The notes below the pieces were generated by a model. The model had not been told where the DNA came from and ran no database searches. It was given only the letters and a program-made list of their open reading frames with translations. Positions 48,817-59,823 of a DNA stretch of 64,000 nucleotides are shown in pieces. The DNA comes from Paracyclopina nana. Its lineage: Eukaryota > Arthropoda > Copepoda > Cyclopoida > Cyclopettidae. Every line of letters starts with the position of its first letter. Position 1 is the first letter of the stretch. A program made the position numbers and the translations under genes. The DNA lies in NCBI GenBank assembly GCA_019096065.1, contig JAGUCH010000004.1, forward strand, positions 6,696,001 to 6,760,000. The letters run 5' to 3'.

Positions 48817-51800
48817 ATGGAAGAGCCGCCCAAAAAAGCATTGGGCACCCTCAACTGCCTACTGTGTGGGGGCACGCAAATCTACCCCGGCCCAAGATAC
48901 CAGAACCACCTTGTAAACGAGCATGGCGCCGTGTTCGACGTGGATTTCATCATTAGCGTGTCACTCTTCAAGCGGGACGAAGGGAAGTTGCCAGAATTTG
49001 TGGCAGCATCGGAATCAGCTGGTGCCAAGACAGAGGAGGCCAAAAAACAGTTGGTGAGCGCCGAGGTGCAAACTGACGAGCTTGACATTCCGGCCTCGGC
49101 CAATGGTCGTGGTGGCCTCCAAGAGGGTGGCAGCGAATACGGGGATTATGACGAGGATGATGACCAGTACGATGAGGTCATGGGCAGGCTGGTCATGGAC
49201 ATGGAGGAGGAGGACGAGGAAATCGATCTGGATGGACAGGGCCAGGTGAAAGTGTGGGTCTGTCCCATTTGCCCGCATGTGTTCAAGAGGCACGGCCACT
49301 TCAAAACTCACGCATGCACTGCCCATGAAATCAGCCAATCCGATCTGGATTCCATCACCCCCGTGTCAATGACCGAGGAGGAGTTTCTTCGGAGAAAGGA
49401 GGCTGCGGACAACCATGACGAGGAAAGCAAGGCCAATGGGGTCAACGGAGGCTCTCCCAGCAATAGCTCTCGGAGTAGCTTCGTCGTCGATAAGGCCAAG
49501 AGAAAGCCTGTTGGCAAAGAGTGGGGCCCTAATTCGTTCTCCTCGACGTTCACTTGCTACTTCTGTAACGAGCAATTCCGCAAGGACTACAGACTGAAGC
49601 TGCATCTGATGCTCAACCACAAAAACGAGAGACCCGAGGAAATGGCCAAAGCCAAGGAGGTGCTCACAAAGGCCAAGCTCGATGGATGCGTGCATAGGTG
49701 TGCCCTCTGCGGCTCAAAGTACAATTCCGTTGCCAATTTTACTAGGCACATCAAAGATGTCCATCAAATCACCCGAGCGCAATATAGAGTCGAGTATGGA
49801 AGCTCCGAAGTGGTGTCTCGTATGTTCAAATGCGAGCTCTGTGACAAGGAGGTGAAGCACACACGCAACATCATCGGAGCTCACATGAAAATGGTGCATT
49901 TGATCTCATGGAAAGAGTATCAGGAGATTCTCATCAAAATAAGGCAAGGAGAGACTGTGGGAGATTTGCCCGCACCTGAGCTTTTTGAGTGCATCATTTG
50001 CGGAGTGAGCGTCAAGTATAAGCGAGAGCATCTCAACAAAAAGCATCAAATTACAGAGGATGTGTACGACCAATTGATTGCAAAAAAGAGCCGCGGTGAA
50101 GATATCTCAGATGTGCTGCCCGACCGCGAGATTTTCAGATGCCTCATCTGCGACCGCGAGTGCATGGACATCAAAAAGCATATAGAGCGATCGCATCAAA
50201 TTACCGAAGAACAGTACGAGGAGATGGTGGCCTCCAAGACTGATGACAATAAACGGTCGATTAAGCAGATGGGAGTAGAAGACTCGTATGGAAAGGGCAA
50301 GCAAAGACAGTCTTATGAAATGGTCCCAATGGACTCCGAGTCCTCCGGGACGGCCTCGCCCAACATGTTCACAGGGGGTTGCAGCAGTGGTGGCAATAAC
50401 TCATTTGGGACTGGAATATCTACTGATCTCCAATGCTACTTTGGCTGTGACGAGTCATTCAAAAAGGACTACCAACTCCACCTGCATTTAAAGCTGAAAC
50501 ACCGCAACGAGGACCCCCATGAGTTGGCCAAGGCCTATGAGGCTGCAGAGGAGGAGATTGCCCTGACGAGGAGGTCGGCCTCCATTTTCAACTGCGCCCT
50601 TTGTCCTAAGACCTTTAACGACAACGGAGCCTTCTACGGTCACATTCAGGTACTGTGGTTTTTTTCTTGCAGAAGCCAAACAGCTAGTAAATTATCATGC
50701 ATTTTTCAGACCAAGCATAATATGGTTTGGCGGGACTACAAAGAGCAATATGGACGATGTGAGGTTGAATCTGCCCCCTTCGAGTGCAAAATTTGCGGCC
50801 GAGTTGTTAAGTATGACCGCAACACGGTGCACACGCACTTGAAGAACGTCCACGGAATAAACTGGGCCATGTATTTGGACCGCATCAGAAGGATGAGGAG
50901 GGGCGAAATCCCTGAGGACTTGCCTGCTCCTGAAACGCACGAGTGCCGTGTTTGCAATGTCAGCGTGAAGTATTTGAAGGAGCACTTGAAAAACGCTCAC
51001 AAAATCACCGAGCAGGAGTACGAGTCTCTGTTCGAGGATGAGGATCGCTATGAGCCCTCAAGTGCCACGCCGAGCAAAGTGGCTGCGGCATCTGGCATTC
51101 CAAAGCCGCCCCCTCTGACACCGAAGCCTCAATTGAAAATGAGGCCATCGGAGACGATCGCTGTGCCCTTTGTGTCTACCTCAGCTCACGACCCGTCTTT
51201 GCCCAAGCCACCGAAATCTGATATTCAAGACAAGACCAACAAGTCCTGCTCATCGTGTACCATCACTTTTGACTCGAGAAGGAGCTTCATCGAGCACTGC
51301 ACCACTGTGCATAATATGCGGTTCAAAACCAAGTCTGGTGCGACCATTTCTGGCAACACGGTGCAGAAGAGGCTCCAGGAGGAGGCGATGAGGAGGAGAA
51401 TGCAAGAGGAGGAAAGAATGGTGGTCTCCACTCCTCAGGCTTTCAAAAGGAAGTCCTCTGAAGTGAGTAACGGTAAGAGCAGGGCAGCATCGGAAGCTCT
51501 CGATGACTGTAGCACGATTGTTGAAAGCACCGGAAAGAGAACTTTATATACTCCCAGTGGAGTGAGTAAGTGGAACCAGTGCAAGTACGAATGCTGCTTC
51601 TGCAAGCGTACCACCATGTCAAGAAGCTCGATGACATCACACATTCACAACACGCACGGGATTCCCATCAAGGAGTACAAGGAGTCCAACTATCCTGACA
51701 TTGAAGTGGAAACCAATTGGTTCCAGTGCAGGCTTTGTCCTGCGAGAACAAAGTTTGTCAAGGACTGCATCGCCCCGCATCTGAAGATGTCGCATAATAT

Positions 51801-54168
51801 GGACATTGAAGTTTACGAGAGGGACATAATGCAGCCCGAGGATTGGCCTTACGAGGTCATCCCAGAGCCCAGTCTGAGACATGAGATGAGAAACAAGAAG
51901 CAATCTCCACTGCAACAGCAGCCTCTGAGGACACCAGTGCGACCTCAACAGCCTCGTAATGTTGGTGGCTCCGGCGGTGGTAACGGAGAAAGTGGAGGCG
52001 AAGCGAACAGCGAGCGGGACAAGTGGAATAGGTGCAAATTTGCGTGTGGCCTCTGCGACCTCGTGACAGTCGACTCTAGGCAAATGAGGCTGCATATTGC
52101 CACGCATCACAGCCTATCCATGGATGCGTACACCAAGCAGTATGGCACCACGGAGATAGTGACGAAAAAGTTTCGGTGCGAGTTGTGCAACTCGGAGATG
52201 AAGTTTTGCAGGCAGAACATCTACGCTCACATGAAGGATGTGCACAAAATCACGCTGACTGATTACGAGTGTCAGATTGGCATTCAAGCCAACGAAATCA
52301 TCCCCGTGGAGGATATGGGCTCAAATGGGCAATCATACCCCCGAGTGCGCAATACGCCATCCAAGAGGGGCGGTGATCGATTTTCTGCCGCTGCTGCTGC
52401 AGTGGCCGTATCAGCGAGTGACAGCAATGATGATGAAATTGTCTTGGAAGGCATTGATCCGACGACGGTGCCAGTTGGCCAGGGAGATGATTATATAGAT
52501 AGCGGTCTCCTAGACGACGGCAAAAGGCCCTCGAGGTGGAATAAGTGCCGATTCAGATGCGCCATTTGTGGAAAGCTCTCCTCGGAAAAGCGCCATGTGA
52601 GAGAGCACATCATCAAGTTTCACGGCCTCAGCCTTCCCGAGTATGAAGGCCAATACGGCGACTGCGAGATTCACACCGAGTACTTTTTCTGCGGTGTCTG
52701 CCATGCGGAGGTCAAACACAATCTGAAGAACATCAGCCTTCACTTGCAGAATGTGCACGCGATGAGCCCTGCGCAGTATGAAATGTCATATGGAATGATC
52801 CCCGAGGAGGAGGACGAGGGCGGCATGATGGCCGCTGTTCATGAGCCGGAAAGTGTGGAATACGGCTTCGGTGGCGGGGGCCATTTCCTCTTGGACGATA
52901 ACAGCGTGGAGACCTATGACAACCCCTTGGATCCTGCATCGTCCAAGCAGCCTCAGCCTATTATAGTTGATCCGCCAAAGCAGAAGGCTCTGCCCAACCC
53001 CCCACGCTCGGACATACTCAATCCCAAAAACAAATACTGCAAGCCTTGCAATCGAGAGTTCAATCGACGACAGGCGTTTGTCGAGCACTGCAGAACGGTC
53101 CATTCGATGAAAATCCGCTTTGCTAAGGCTTCTTCAGGGGCCACCATCATTAACTCCAAAGCCTTTCCTCCTACGAGCAATCAGGGAAGCCCTGCCGCAG
53201 CAGTCAGTGCTGTGACTCCTCAAAAGTTGTCAGGGTCGAGCGCCACAGGATATCCCTGCCAATACTGCGGAAAGCTCTTCTCCAATCAATCAAACCGACG
53301 GAGGCATGCAGTGCTTTCTTGCGAATTGGCCAGAAATGCGGGCGTGGAGCCTCGCAGGAGCAGGGAGGCTGTGGCCTCAGAGAAGAAATCTGGAACCATG
53401 CTCCATCACAAGGCCGAAGAGGATTACTACTATGAGGATGGAGCTCCGGGCTCAAAGGTTTCTGAGCCTCAAGTCTGCCCGTTCCCCGACTGTGATGTCT
53501 CTCACATGAGGTCAGCTTTAATGAAGAGACACTTGGTGGAGGATCATGACGTGCAAACGGGCGCTGATGAGATGGAGCCGGAGAAGAAGAAGGCCAGGAT
53601 CAAGACTGAGCCGATGGATTTGCTCGAAATCGAGCACAACGACTCGTTGGACGAGTCTTCAGCTGAGGACCGCAAGGTTCCCCCCTTGAGAGTGAAGATT
53701 TCTCAAGTCATGTCTCAAAAGGAGCCGCCGGTCTGCAAGCCGGCCAAAAGCCACGATTTGAAGCCCTATGTAACTTGTCCCATATGCAACGACTTCAAGT
53801 CGAACAATCTGTACATTTTGGGCCGTCACCAAAAGTCCTGTGAAAAGAAAATGGAGGCCAAAAAGGATTTCAACAATGCATCAGTCGAAGAGGATGAGGA
53901 GGACGATGGAGATACCACCATTGAGGTACCCGTTGATTTTGAGGAGCAACCCGAAGAGGGTGACGAGGACCCCAATGAGGAAGCTTCTGGTCTTGCTGAG
54001 GAGCAGCAGGAGGCTGAAACGGAGATTGCCAAAGAAAGTATTGACATTGTCAAAGAGGAGAGCCTCGCTGAAGTAAGCACTGCTCAAGAAGAAGAAGAAG
54101 AAACACCGAATATTGATAACAACGATATTAAGATTGAGGATGGAGCACTGTCAGCAGCAAAAATCTGA
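48817..54168 (+). CDS. Large C2H2 zinc-finger protein built of duplicated finger modules
   Basis: Two exons (48817-50649, 50710-54168) give 1763 aa. The 60-bp intron is in frame without a stop; removing it restores a normal finger (GHIQ|TKHNM), so read-through is not expected. About twenty C2H2-type fingers are spread along the chain. They occur in modules: a finger ending H-x(3-4)-H, then I...(Y)...YG..E(V/I), then (F)xCxxC with a second H..VH. A WN-x-C-(K/R)-(F/Y)-x-C motif opens three of the modules. Acidic linkers, several basic patches and a C-terminal acidic tail (EEDEEDDGDT) are present. It is presumably a nuclear DNA-binding regulator. I do not recognise a named orthologue; lineage-specific expansion is likely. 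Confidence 0.9.
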   Translation: MEEPPKKALGTLNCLLCGGTQIYPGPRYQNHLVNEHGAVFDVDFIISVSLFKRDEGKLPEFVAASESAGAKTEEAKKQLVSAEVQTDELDIPASANGRGGLQEGGSEYGDYDEDDDQYDEVMGRLVMDMEEEDEEIDLDGQGQVKVWVCPICPHVFKRHGHFKTHACTAHEISQSDLDSITPVSMTEEEFLRRKEAADNHDEESKANGVNGGSPSNSSRSSFVVDKAKRKPVGKEWGPNSFSSTFTCYFCNEQFRKDYRLKLHLMLNHKNERPEEMAKAKEVLTKAKLDGCVHRCALCGSKYNSVANFTRHIKDVHQITRAQYRVEYGSSEVVSRMFKCELCDKEVKHTRNIIGAHMKMVHLISWKEYQEILIKIRQGETVGDLPAPELFECIICGVSVKYKREHLNKKHQITEDVYDQLIAKKSRGEDISDVLPDREIFRCLICDRECMDIKKHIERSHQITEEQYEEMVASKTDDNKRSIKQMGVEDSYGKGKQRQSYEMVPMDSESSGTASPNMFTGGCSSGGNNSFGTGISTDLQCYFGCDESFKKDYQLHLHLKLKHRNEDPHELAKAYEAAEEEIALTRRSASIFNCALCPKTFNDNGAFYGHIQVLWFFSCRSQTASKLSCIFQTKHNMVWRDYKEQYGRCEVESAPFECKICGRVVKYDRNTVHTHLKNVHGINWAMYLDRIRRMRRGEIPEDLPAPETHECRVCNVSVKYLKEHLKNAHKITEQEYESLFEDEDRYEPSSATPSKVAAASGIPKPPPLTPKPQLKMRPSETIAVPFVSTSAHDPSLPKPPKSDIQDKTNKSCSSCTITFDSRRSFIEHCTTVHNMRFKTKSGATISGNTVQKRLQEEAMRRRMQEEERMVVSTPQAFKRKSSEVSNGKSRAASEALDDCSTIVESTGKRTLYTPSGVSKWNQCKYECCFCKRTTMSRSSMTSHIHNTHGIPIKEYKESNYPDIEVETNWFQCRLCPARTKFVKDCIAPHLKMSHNMDIEVYERDIMQPEDWPYEVIPEPSLRHEMRNKKQSPLQQQPLRTPVRPQQPRNVGGSGGGNGESGGEANSERDKWNRCKFACGLCDLVTVDSRQMRLHIATHHSLSMDAYTKQYGTTEIVTKKFRCELCNSEMKFCRQNIYAHMKDVHKITLTDYECQIGIQANEIIPVEDMGSNGQSYPRVRNTPSKRGGDRFSAAAAAVAVSASDSNDDEIVLEGIDPTTVPVGQGDDYIDSGLLDDGKRPSRWNKCRFRCAICGKLSSEKRHVREHIIKFHGLSLPEYEGQYGDCEIHTEYFFCGVCHAEVKHNLKNISLHLQNVHAMSPAQYEMSYGMIPEEEDEGGMMAAVHEPESVEYGFGGGGHFLLDDNSVETYDNPLDPASSKQPQPIIVDPPKQKALPNPPRSDILNPKNKYCKPCNREFNRRQAFVEHCRTVHSMKIRFAKASSGATIINSKAFPPTSNQGSPAAAVSAVTPQKLSGSSATGYPCQYCGKLFSNQSNRRRHAVLSCELARNAGVEPRRSREAVASEKKSGTMLHHKAEEDYYYEDGAPGSKVSEPQVCPFPDCDVSHMRSALMKRHLVEDHDVQTGADEMEPEKKKARIKTEPMDLLEIEHNDSLDESSAEDRKVPPLRVKISQVMSQKEPPVCKPAKSHDLKPYVTCPICNDFKSNNLYILGRHQKSCEKKMEAKKDFNNASVEEDEEDDGDTTIEVPVDFEEQPEEGDEDPNEEASGLAEEQQEAETEIAKESIDIVKEESLAEVSTAQEEEEETPNIDNNDIKIEDGALSAAKI

Positions 54169-54278
54169 ACTGAAAAACGCCGCGCATTTCTAAACTCATT
54201 ATTCTAATACAAAAGAAATCCCTCATATTTAAAATAAAAGAATATCGTACGAACCGTGTTATTTTAGTGTATCACAAA

Positions 54279-55360
54279 TCATGATGACAGTCCAAAAACC
54301 TTGAGTGCATTGAACGTTGTGGCCAGTGCTACCTCTTCGGGGGTCTTGTTTAGGTAAGCTGCAATCATTTCCACTGTGACAGGTAGCGAACAGGGCTCGT
54401 TTCTCTGGAATGTGCAATATCTTTGCAAGAACACAGAGGACCTGCAAAAATCCCAACTTTAGTTTTTCCATCCTTACACTAACATCAGCATATTTTCGCC
54501 CACCTTTCAGTCATGGCATCTTTGACGTATTGAGGCAACTTTGAGGCTCGCGTGTTGGGATACATGAACGGCGCATCAGTTTCCACCAGGAGCCTGTCAA
54601 GGGGAATCACGTTGTCCTGCAGGATTCGTCGCACTCCATTCTCGGACTTGTCTTTCCACAAGTAGCCGGTGAGGCCAATGTAGCAGCCCAAATTGAGGTA
54701 AGTGACAGCCTCGTCCACGGTGCCAGTGAAGCAGTGCAGTACGCACGTGGGCAATTTGTCCTTGTATCTCGTTAGCAGCTCCACCATTTCTGCATGTGCG
54801 TCCCTCTCATGCAAGAACAGAGGCTTTTTCACCTCACACGCCAACTTGAGCTGACATATCCAAAGCAAAAAAATCACATTTAACAAAAATAAGTATATAT
54901 GGTGTATAGAAACCTGTTTTTCAAAGACATCCAACTGCACATCCTGGGGGGAGAAATTCCGATTGAAATCCAGCCCACACTCGCCCACAGCAACGACTTC
55001 TGGATGCTGAATGAGCTCTTTGAGCACCGACTCGGTGTTCTCGCCTTCTTCGCCCCAAGTCTTGGCATCATGGGGATGGATGCCAGCTGTGGCGTACAGC
55101 GTTCCAGGATACAAGCGTGACAGCCTCAAAGAGTCCTTGGAGCTTTGCACGCATGTCCCAGTCACCATGATTTTGGTCACTCCTGCATCTTTGGCTCGCT
55201 ATAAACGCAATATTCTTAATTACCCTGCTAATTATGGTAATTATCGTACTTGTATGACAGCGTCCAAATCACGTGCGTATTTCTTGTTGGTCAAATTGGC
55301 ACCAATGTCCACGATGATGTAGCCATCCAAAAGCTCCTTCACTCCAGAGCTTGTAGCCAT
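54279..55360 (-). CDS. TATDN1: TatD-family deoxyribonuclease TATDN1
   Basis: Four exons (55360-55250, 55198-54914, 54850-54504, 54441-54279) join in phase to 301 aa; human TATDN1 is 297 aa. TatD enzymes are metal-dependent 3'-5' nucleases on a TIM barrel. Seen: VDIGANLTN at the N-terminus (the form used by TATDN1), TAGIHPHDAKTW, VVAVGECGLDF, KKPLFLHERDAH, CVLHCFTGT, YIGLTGYLWK and LLVETDAPFM. These include the usual metal-ligand His, Glu and Asp. The stop lies 110 bp from the stop of the convergent zinc-finger gene. Confidence 0.95.
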
Positions 55361-56012
55361 TTTTCGCGATTGATTGAGGAGCGGAAAAAAGCGTGCGGAC
55401 GTAATTGTGATAATTGATCTTCTTCAGTGAAAGCCCAGCTGAATAATGGTCATTTCTTTCAATGTGGATGTTCAAAGAGCAGCTGAGGATTTTAGTAGAA
55501 GCCGCGATCGAGGCGGCATGTGCAGCTTTTTCGTAGCAGTGTGCTCACGTTGCCTTGTAGTAGATGAACGGGCCTGCACGCGTTCTGGAGCTATGCCAAC
55601 TAGCTTAATATGTATATATACAGTCCGGCCCGACAAATTCCTGCTTAGCATGAGCCACAAAAATGCCAACGAGAAACCAAAAAGCAATCTTTTCAAAAAG
55701 TACATGATTAAAATAGCATTTATGGAGGCTCTATCAGCATAATATATAGCAAATATTTGCATGATATTTTAATAAACGCTGCGCGAAATAATGAGAAAAT
55801 TAGATGAAAACCTCTTTTAATGAAGGAATTTCTTAATCATGGGATGATGTGATTATCGGTGATAAGATTTGATGTAAGCGATATTTTGGAAATTTTTTCG
55901 CTGTAATATTTTCATGCTAAAAATTGGTTATAATTGTTTATGGCATATTTTGTTTGCCGTAAATTAATTAAGGTAAGCATATTTATTTCGCGATAATTAA
56001 AGCACACTAATT
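55361..56012. other. Gap between TATDN1 and chitin deacetylase
   Basis: About 650 AT-rich bases. Two open frames of about 97 codons overlap on opposite strands near 55450-55760 and resemble no family. Nothing else is seen. Confidence 0.45.
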
Positions 56013-58172
56013 TTATTTGAACTCCATGCCAAACTCGTTCTTGATCCACGGATAGGTTTCTGGGCATTCTTTGCATGTGTAGAGATATCTCTGTTTGCGC
56101 AGCTCGCGCGATTGGAGCTTGCACACTTTGGGAATATTGCAAGCTTGCTCCTCAATGGGGATGGGCTCAGTGCAATCCTTCCAATCCTTGAAGGTGTTCA
56201 TCTAACCAAAAACAGAATTAATTTCATTTTTTTTGTTGAAGATCAGTAATTTTTTACTTGGCTTTGCGGGGTGGGATTTCGCATCCACTGGATCACTTCC
56301 CAACTGGACACAAGGTAGACATCTTGTCTACTGACCATTTCTTCGAGAAATTTGCGGAATGCTCGTCGGTTCTTTTTGTCCTCGAACCACGTGGAGTGGA
56401 AGTAGAGGCCCAGTGGAGCTCGATTCGAGTTGTAATGGCGGTGGAAGTTCGTCATGAAAATGTCGAATAATTCATCCTGGGAAAAGTAGGGTGGGCAACT
56501 GTCTACGAAAGCGCAGCCGAATTCCTCAAAAACGAGCTGGTTCAAAGGCAACTCCTGCAATATGACACACATTTTTAAATTATCCCATATTGCTGAAGAT
56601 GTCAAGTTACCCAAATGCCTGGGAAAGATCTGGAGGGGCATTTGCGTCGATTGATGCATTTATGCGGGATTTTGTAGTCCAGCGTGTACGGCCACATTGG
56701 GGGATCCGACAAGGGAGCGGGAATGGAGCTGTCGTAGACAAAGCCGAATTCCTTCATCATGAGAAACTGCTTGTTCCATCCAGGTTTCAAGTATGGCACC
56801 CTCAGGCCGCGAATGTCTTCCATTTTGACTCCTCCGAACCGATTGATGATGTTGGCCTGTCCCACCATCTCGTCGAACCAGTCCTCAATGGTGGCGTTGC
56901 CTTCCCACCAAGATTCGGGAGTTCGGTGGGTGATTGAGTGCGCGGCAATTTCGTGGCCCTGGTTCCACAGCTTGTTCACCATGGCATAATTCGTGTACTC
57001 GTGCGACACATAGAATGTCCCGTGTATGGGACACCCATTGGGATTCTTGTACGAAGAGGGAAATATCCTCTCCTATTTATGACATATTTGAATTAATACA
57101 TTGATCATTTCAATTTTACGTACGCTACGTGTGATAATTTGGGATATTTTAGAAAGTTGTTTCTAAACGACTGGCAAAAAGACTTTTAAAAAATCATCTA
57201 GCCTAAATAAAAAGAATTCAAATACTCATGCATACTATGTTTCATTCTGAAGAGAATTAATAAGGTATTCATGCATTTAATTTTCATTAATGCACTAGTT
57301 GGTTAATATTTTTTTACTAGTTTCCTATTTTTTTTTTTTGTGCTGTTAAAAAGGCTTGAAAAATTCTTCAATTGTTTAAGTTGACGTAAGCGTTGGAAAA
57401 TAAAATGACACCTTTTCCTTCGGAAATGGGATTTTTAAAAGCAGTCTTGCGTACGGTGTAATTTACGTAGTTCGTATTATATCTTAATTACTTGGTAGAG
57501 CTTCCAGTTTTCGTCGTTGACAGCATCGTCAAAGGTGATGTAGATCAGTTGGGGCACTTCTTTGGGGTCCAGACCACCTGGGACAAGTGTCCCATCCACT
57601 GAGCAGAAGCAATCGGGCAAGGAGCAATTAGCATAGTCGCACGACGGGGCAGCATTGGGATCATGCGCTGCATCACACCACCCCTCGTCACTGCCATCAA
57701 AGCAGTCTGCCAAATAATGATGATTATTTACAATTTGCGGTGATTATTTTAAATAGTGCGTCAAATGACCTGGGTGTCCGTCGCAGAATAACGCAGTGGG
57801 CATACACGTCCCATCCGAGCACGCATGCTCACCAACGGGACAAATGGGCTCTTCGGTGTTGAACAGAGGCTTTGGAGTCGTCTCCTCGGCGGTGACATCA
57901 CAGTTCCCAATGTTGGCTTTGAAATCACAGATTTGTCGGTTGATGTCGAACGCCAAGCCAGTGGAGCATTCGAAGTCAAACACCTCGCCCTCGACGCAAA
58001 AGTAGTATTTGGAGCATTCCGTGGTGGACCAGACGTGAGCAGGGTCTCGGTTGGGATTCCGGTAGAACTTGTCATTGTCCAGGCATGGTACTTTGTCACG
58101 AAGTCCCAGGGAGACTCCGAGAAAAGCTGCCAAGGTGAAAATCGACCTCATTGCAGCCAAGTAGTTTTTCAT
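56013..58172 (-). CDS. Chitin deacetylase (Serpentine/Vermiform type)
   Basis: Five exons (58172-57770, 57706-57492, 57072-56611, 56554-56258, 56201-56013) join in phase to 521 aa. A signal peptide (MRSIFTLAAFLGVSLGL; the ATG at 58151 may be the true start) is followed by a chitin-binding type-2 domain (six Cys, CLDNDKFYRNP to NIGNC). Next are an LDLa domain (CPVGEHACSDGTC to CFDGSDEGWC) and a NodB polysaccharide deacetylase domain. Catalytic residues are present: TFDDA (D194, D195) and HSITH (H251, H255). This three-domain layout is that of arthropod group I deacetylases, which modify cuticle and tracheal chitin. A Cys-rich C-terminal exon completes it. The second intron is long (419 bp). 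Identification is strong. Confidence 0.95.
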
Positions 58173-58230
58173 GGACTGAATCTATTTGGTATGGTATTTT
58201 CTCCACTCTCTCGTTCTTGCCTCATAAGTA

Positions 58231-58358
58231 CCACAGGGTGGCTAAAAAGGCAGCTTCTCATATGATTTTGAAATTTTCAGGTACCATGGAGAACTGCTAT
58301 TTTGGGGTGGTTATGGCCCAGAGTGCCATGGACATTTTGCCCATTTTTAGCCACCCCG
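58231..58358. repeat. ~130-bp inverted repeat with CAGGGTGGCTAAAAA ends
   Basis: CACAGGGTGGCTAAAAAGGC at the left is matched at the right by the complement of GCCCATTTTTAGCCACCCCG. Termini of the form CAGGGTGGC are common in Tc1/mariner-type elements; no clear TA duplication is seen. It lies between the divergent chitin deacetylase and methyltransferase genes. Confidence 0.45.
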
Positions 58359-58667
58359 TTGAAACGAAAGAGGCCCATCACGCGCACGGTTTTGACATGA
58401 CGACGACCTGCACAGTCATTCTACTGTTCAGCTAACATCCATAATCGTACATAGGAAGAAGAATGGTACATGTTCTTCCAGAAGAAACCACGACGTGAAA
58501 GTTTTACGACAACGACATGATACATGCACCTTTACACATATATACTATATTAGGTACACATGATATTTCGTCACATGCACGCCAAAGTTCACAATTTTTG
58601 GTGTATTTATTTTCAGCAAAACTGGAAATATATGTAGTGCAACAAATATACATGCTCTCATTTGTAG

Positions 58668-59654
58668 ATGAACATGGCTACGAATCAGAGCTACAATGAT
58701 TGGATTAAATCGGTGCAACAAGATCGCAATAATGCTGCCAATTGGCGATGCAATGTGACTGACACTAGTGAAGAGTTGGCAGAGGCCAAAAGCCCACCAA
58801 ACTTCCCTCATGTCACTTTATTCCAATCGGATTTGGTGGAGAGCTATGCAGCCCAAATGAGCTCCAAGCCTTCAAGTAATTATACAAACACATTCTTCAC
58901 TTAACTTACAACAGAATACGTATATACAACTTTTTCTGCTCAAGATGCTGTAAAGGCCGTGGCCAAGGCCACGCTACAGCAAGGCCACTTTGCACCGTGC
59001 ATGGTGGGAAGCTTAGAATCGGAATTCCTCAAGATGTTGACGTGGGCAACAGGCGCAAAAAGTGTGCTAGACGTCGGAACATTTACAGGTGCATGGACCA
59101 GCCCTATACTTAATTGATAACTTGCTTTTGCATTTTATGATTTAGGCATGAGTGCTGTTGCGTTTGCTGAAGGAGGTGCCCACGTAGTCACACTTGAAGT
59201 GGACGATGCAATTGCTGACACTGCTCAACAAGTCTTCAATGATGCTGGCCTCAATTCCAAAATTGATCTCATTCGTGGCATTGCAAAAATGTAAAGACCA
59301 TTTTCTTACGCAATGAGAAAAGGAATCAAGTATTCGTTATGCGCATTATAGGAAATGAAAAGGTTATTGGACGAGGGGAAAAAATTCGATTTGATCTTCT
59401 TGGACGCTGATAAAGAAGCATATATTGACTACTACGAGCTTGCCATGGCTGGCCTTTTGACCGTCAAAGGCATGATATTGGCGGACAACTCATTATGCGC
59501 TATCCTGTACGACTCGGATGACTTTCGCAGCCAAAAGCTGCACGAGTTCAATCAGCATGTGCGCAACGACCCGAGGGCTGAACAAGTCGTGCTCACCATT
59601 AGGGAAGGAATCACTCTAATAAGACGTTCTGTTGTTGATGGTGCAAGCAAATAA
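58668..59654 (+). CDS. COMT/CCoAOMT-like O-methyltransferase
   Basis: Four exons are inferred (58668-58875, 58945-59088, 59146-59290, 59352-59654), about 266 aa. The product belongs to the cation-dependent O-methyltransferase family 3 (COMTD1 / caffeoyl-CoA type). Seen: SAM motif I VLDVGTFTG with MSAVAFAEGG, the acidic residue after VVTLEVD, LIFLDADKEAYIDYYELAM (the metal-binding D-A-D-K), and ADNSLCAILYD. The third junction does not keep phase: exon 3 ends after AAAAT at 59290 (GTAAAG donor) in phase 2, whereas exon 4 after TTATAG at 59351 is in phase 0. One missing base in the A5 run at 59285-59289, a non-canonical splice or a real frameshift would explain it. A splice acceptor (CATTTGTAG) directly precedes the ATG. 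Confidence 0.8.
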
Positions 59655-59823
59655 ACTCGCAACCAAACCATAGATAATCTTCTTTATTGCGCAACTAAAA
59701 CTTCCAAGTCGATGTTTTGCACTTAAATAACAAGAGCAAGTGGGTTTGTTGAGTGGGAGCAACAGCCTGAGAGAATGATGAAAGTGACTCAGATTTGGTC
59801 TTGCTAATCTAATAGGCGAAAGA

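Noticed and set aside
50650..50709. 20 in-frame codons as part of the zinc-finger protein
   Set aside because: The stretch has GT-AG ends and a pyrimidine tract, and its removal restores the finger spacing, so it is an in-frame intron.
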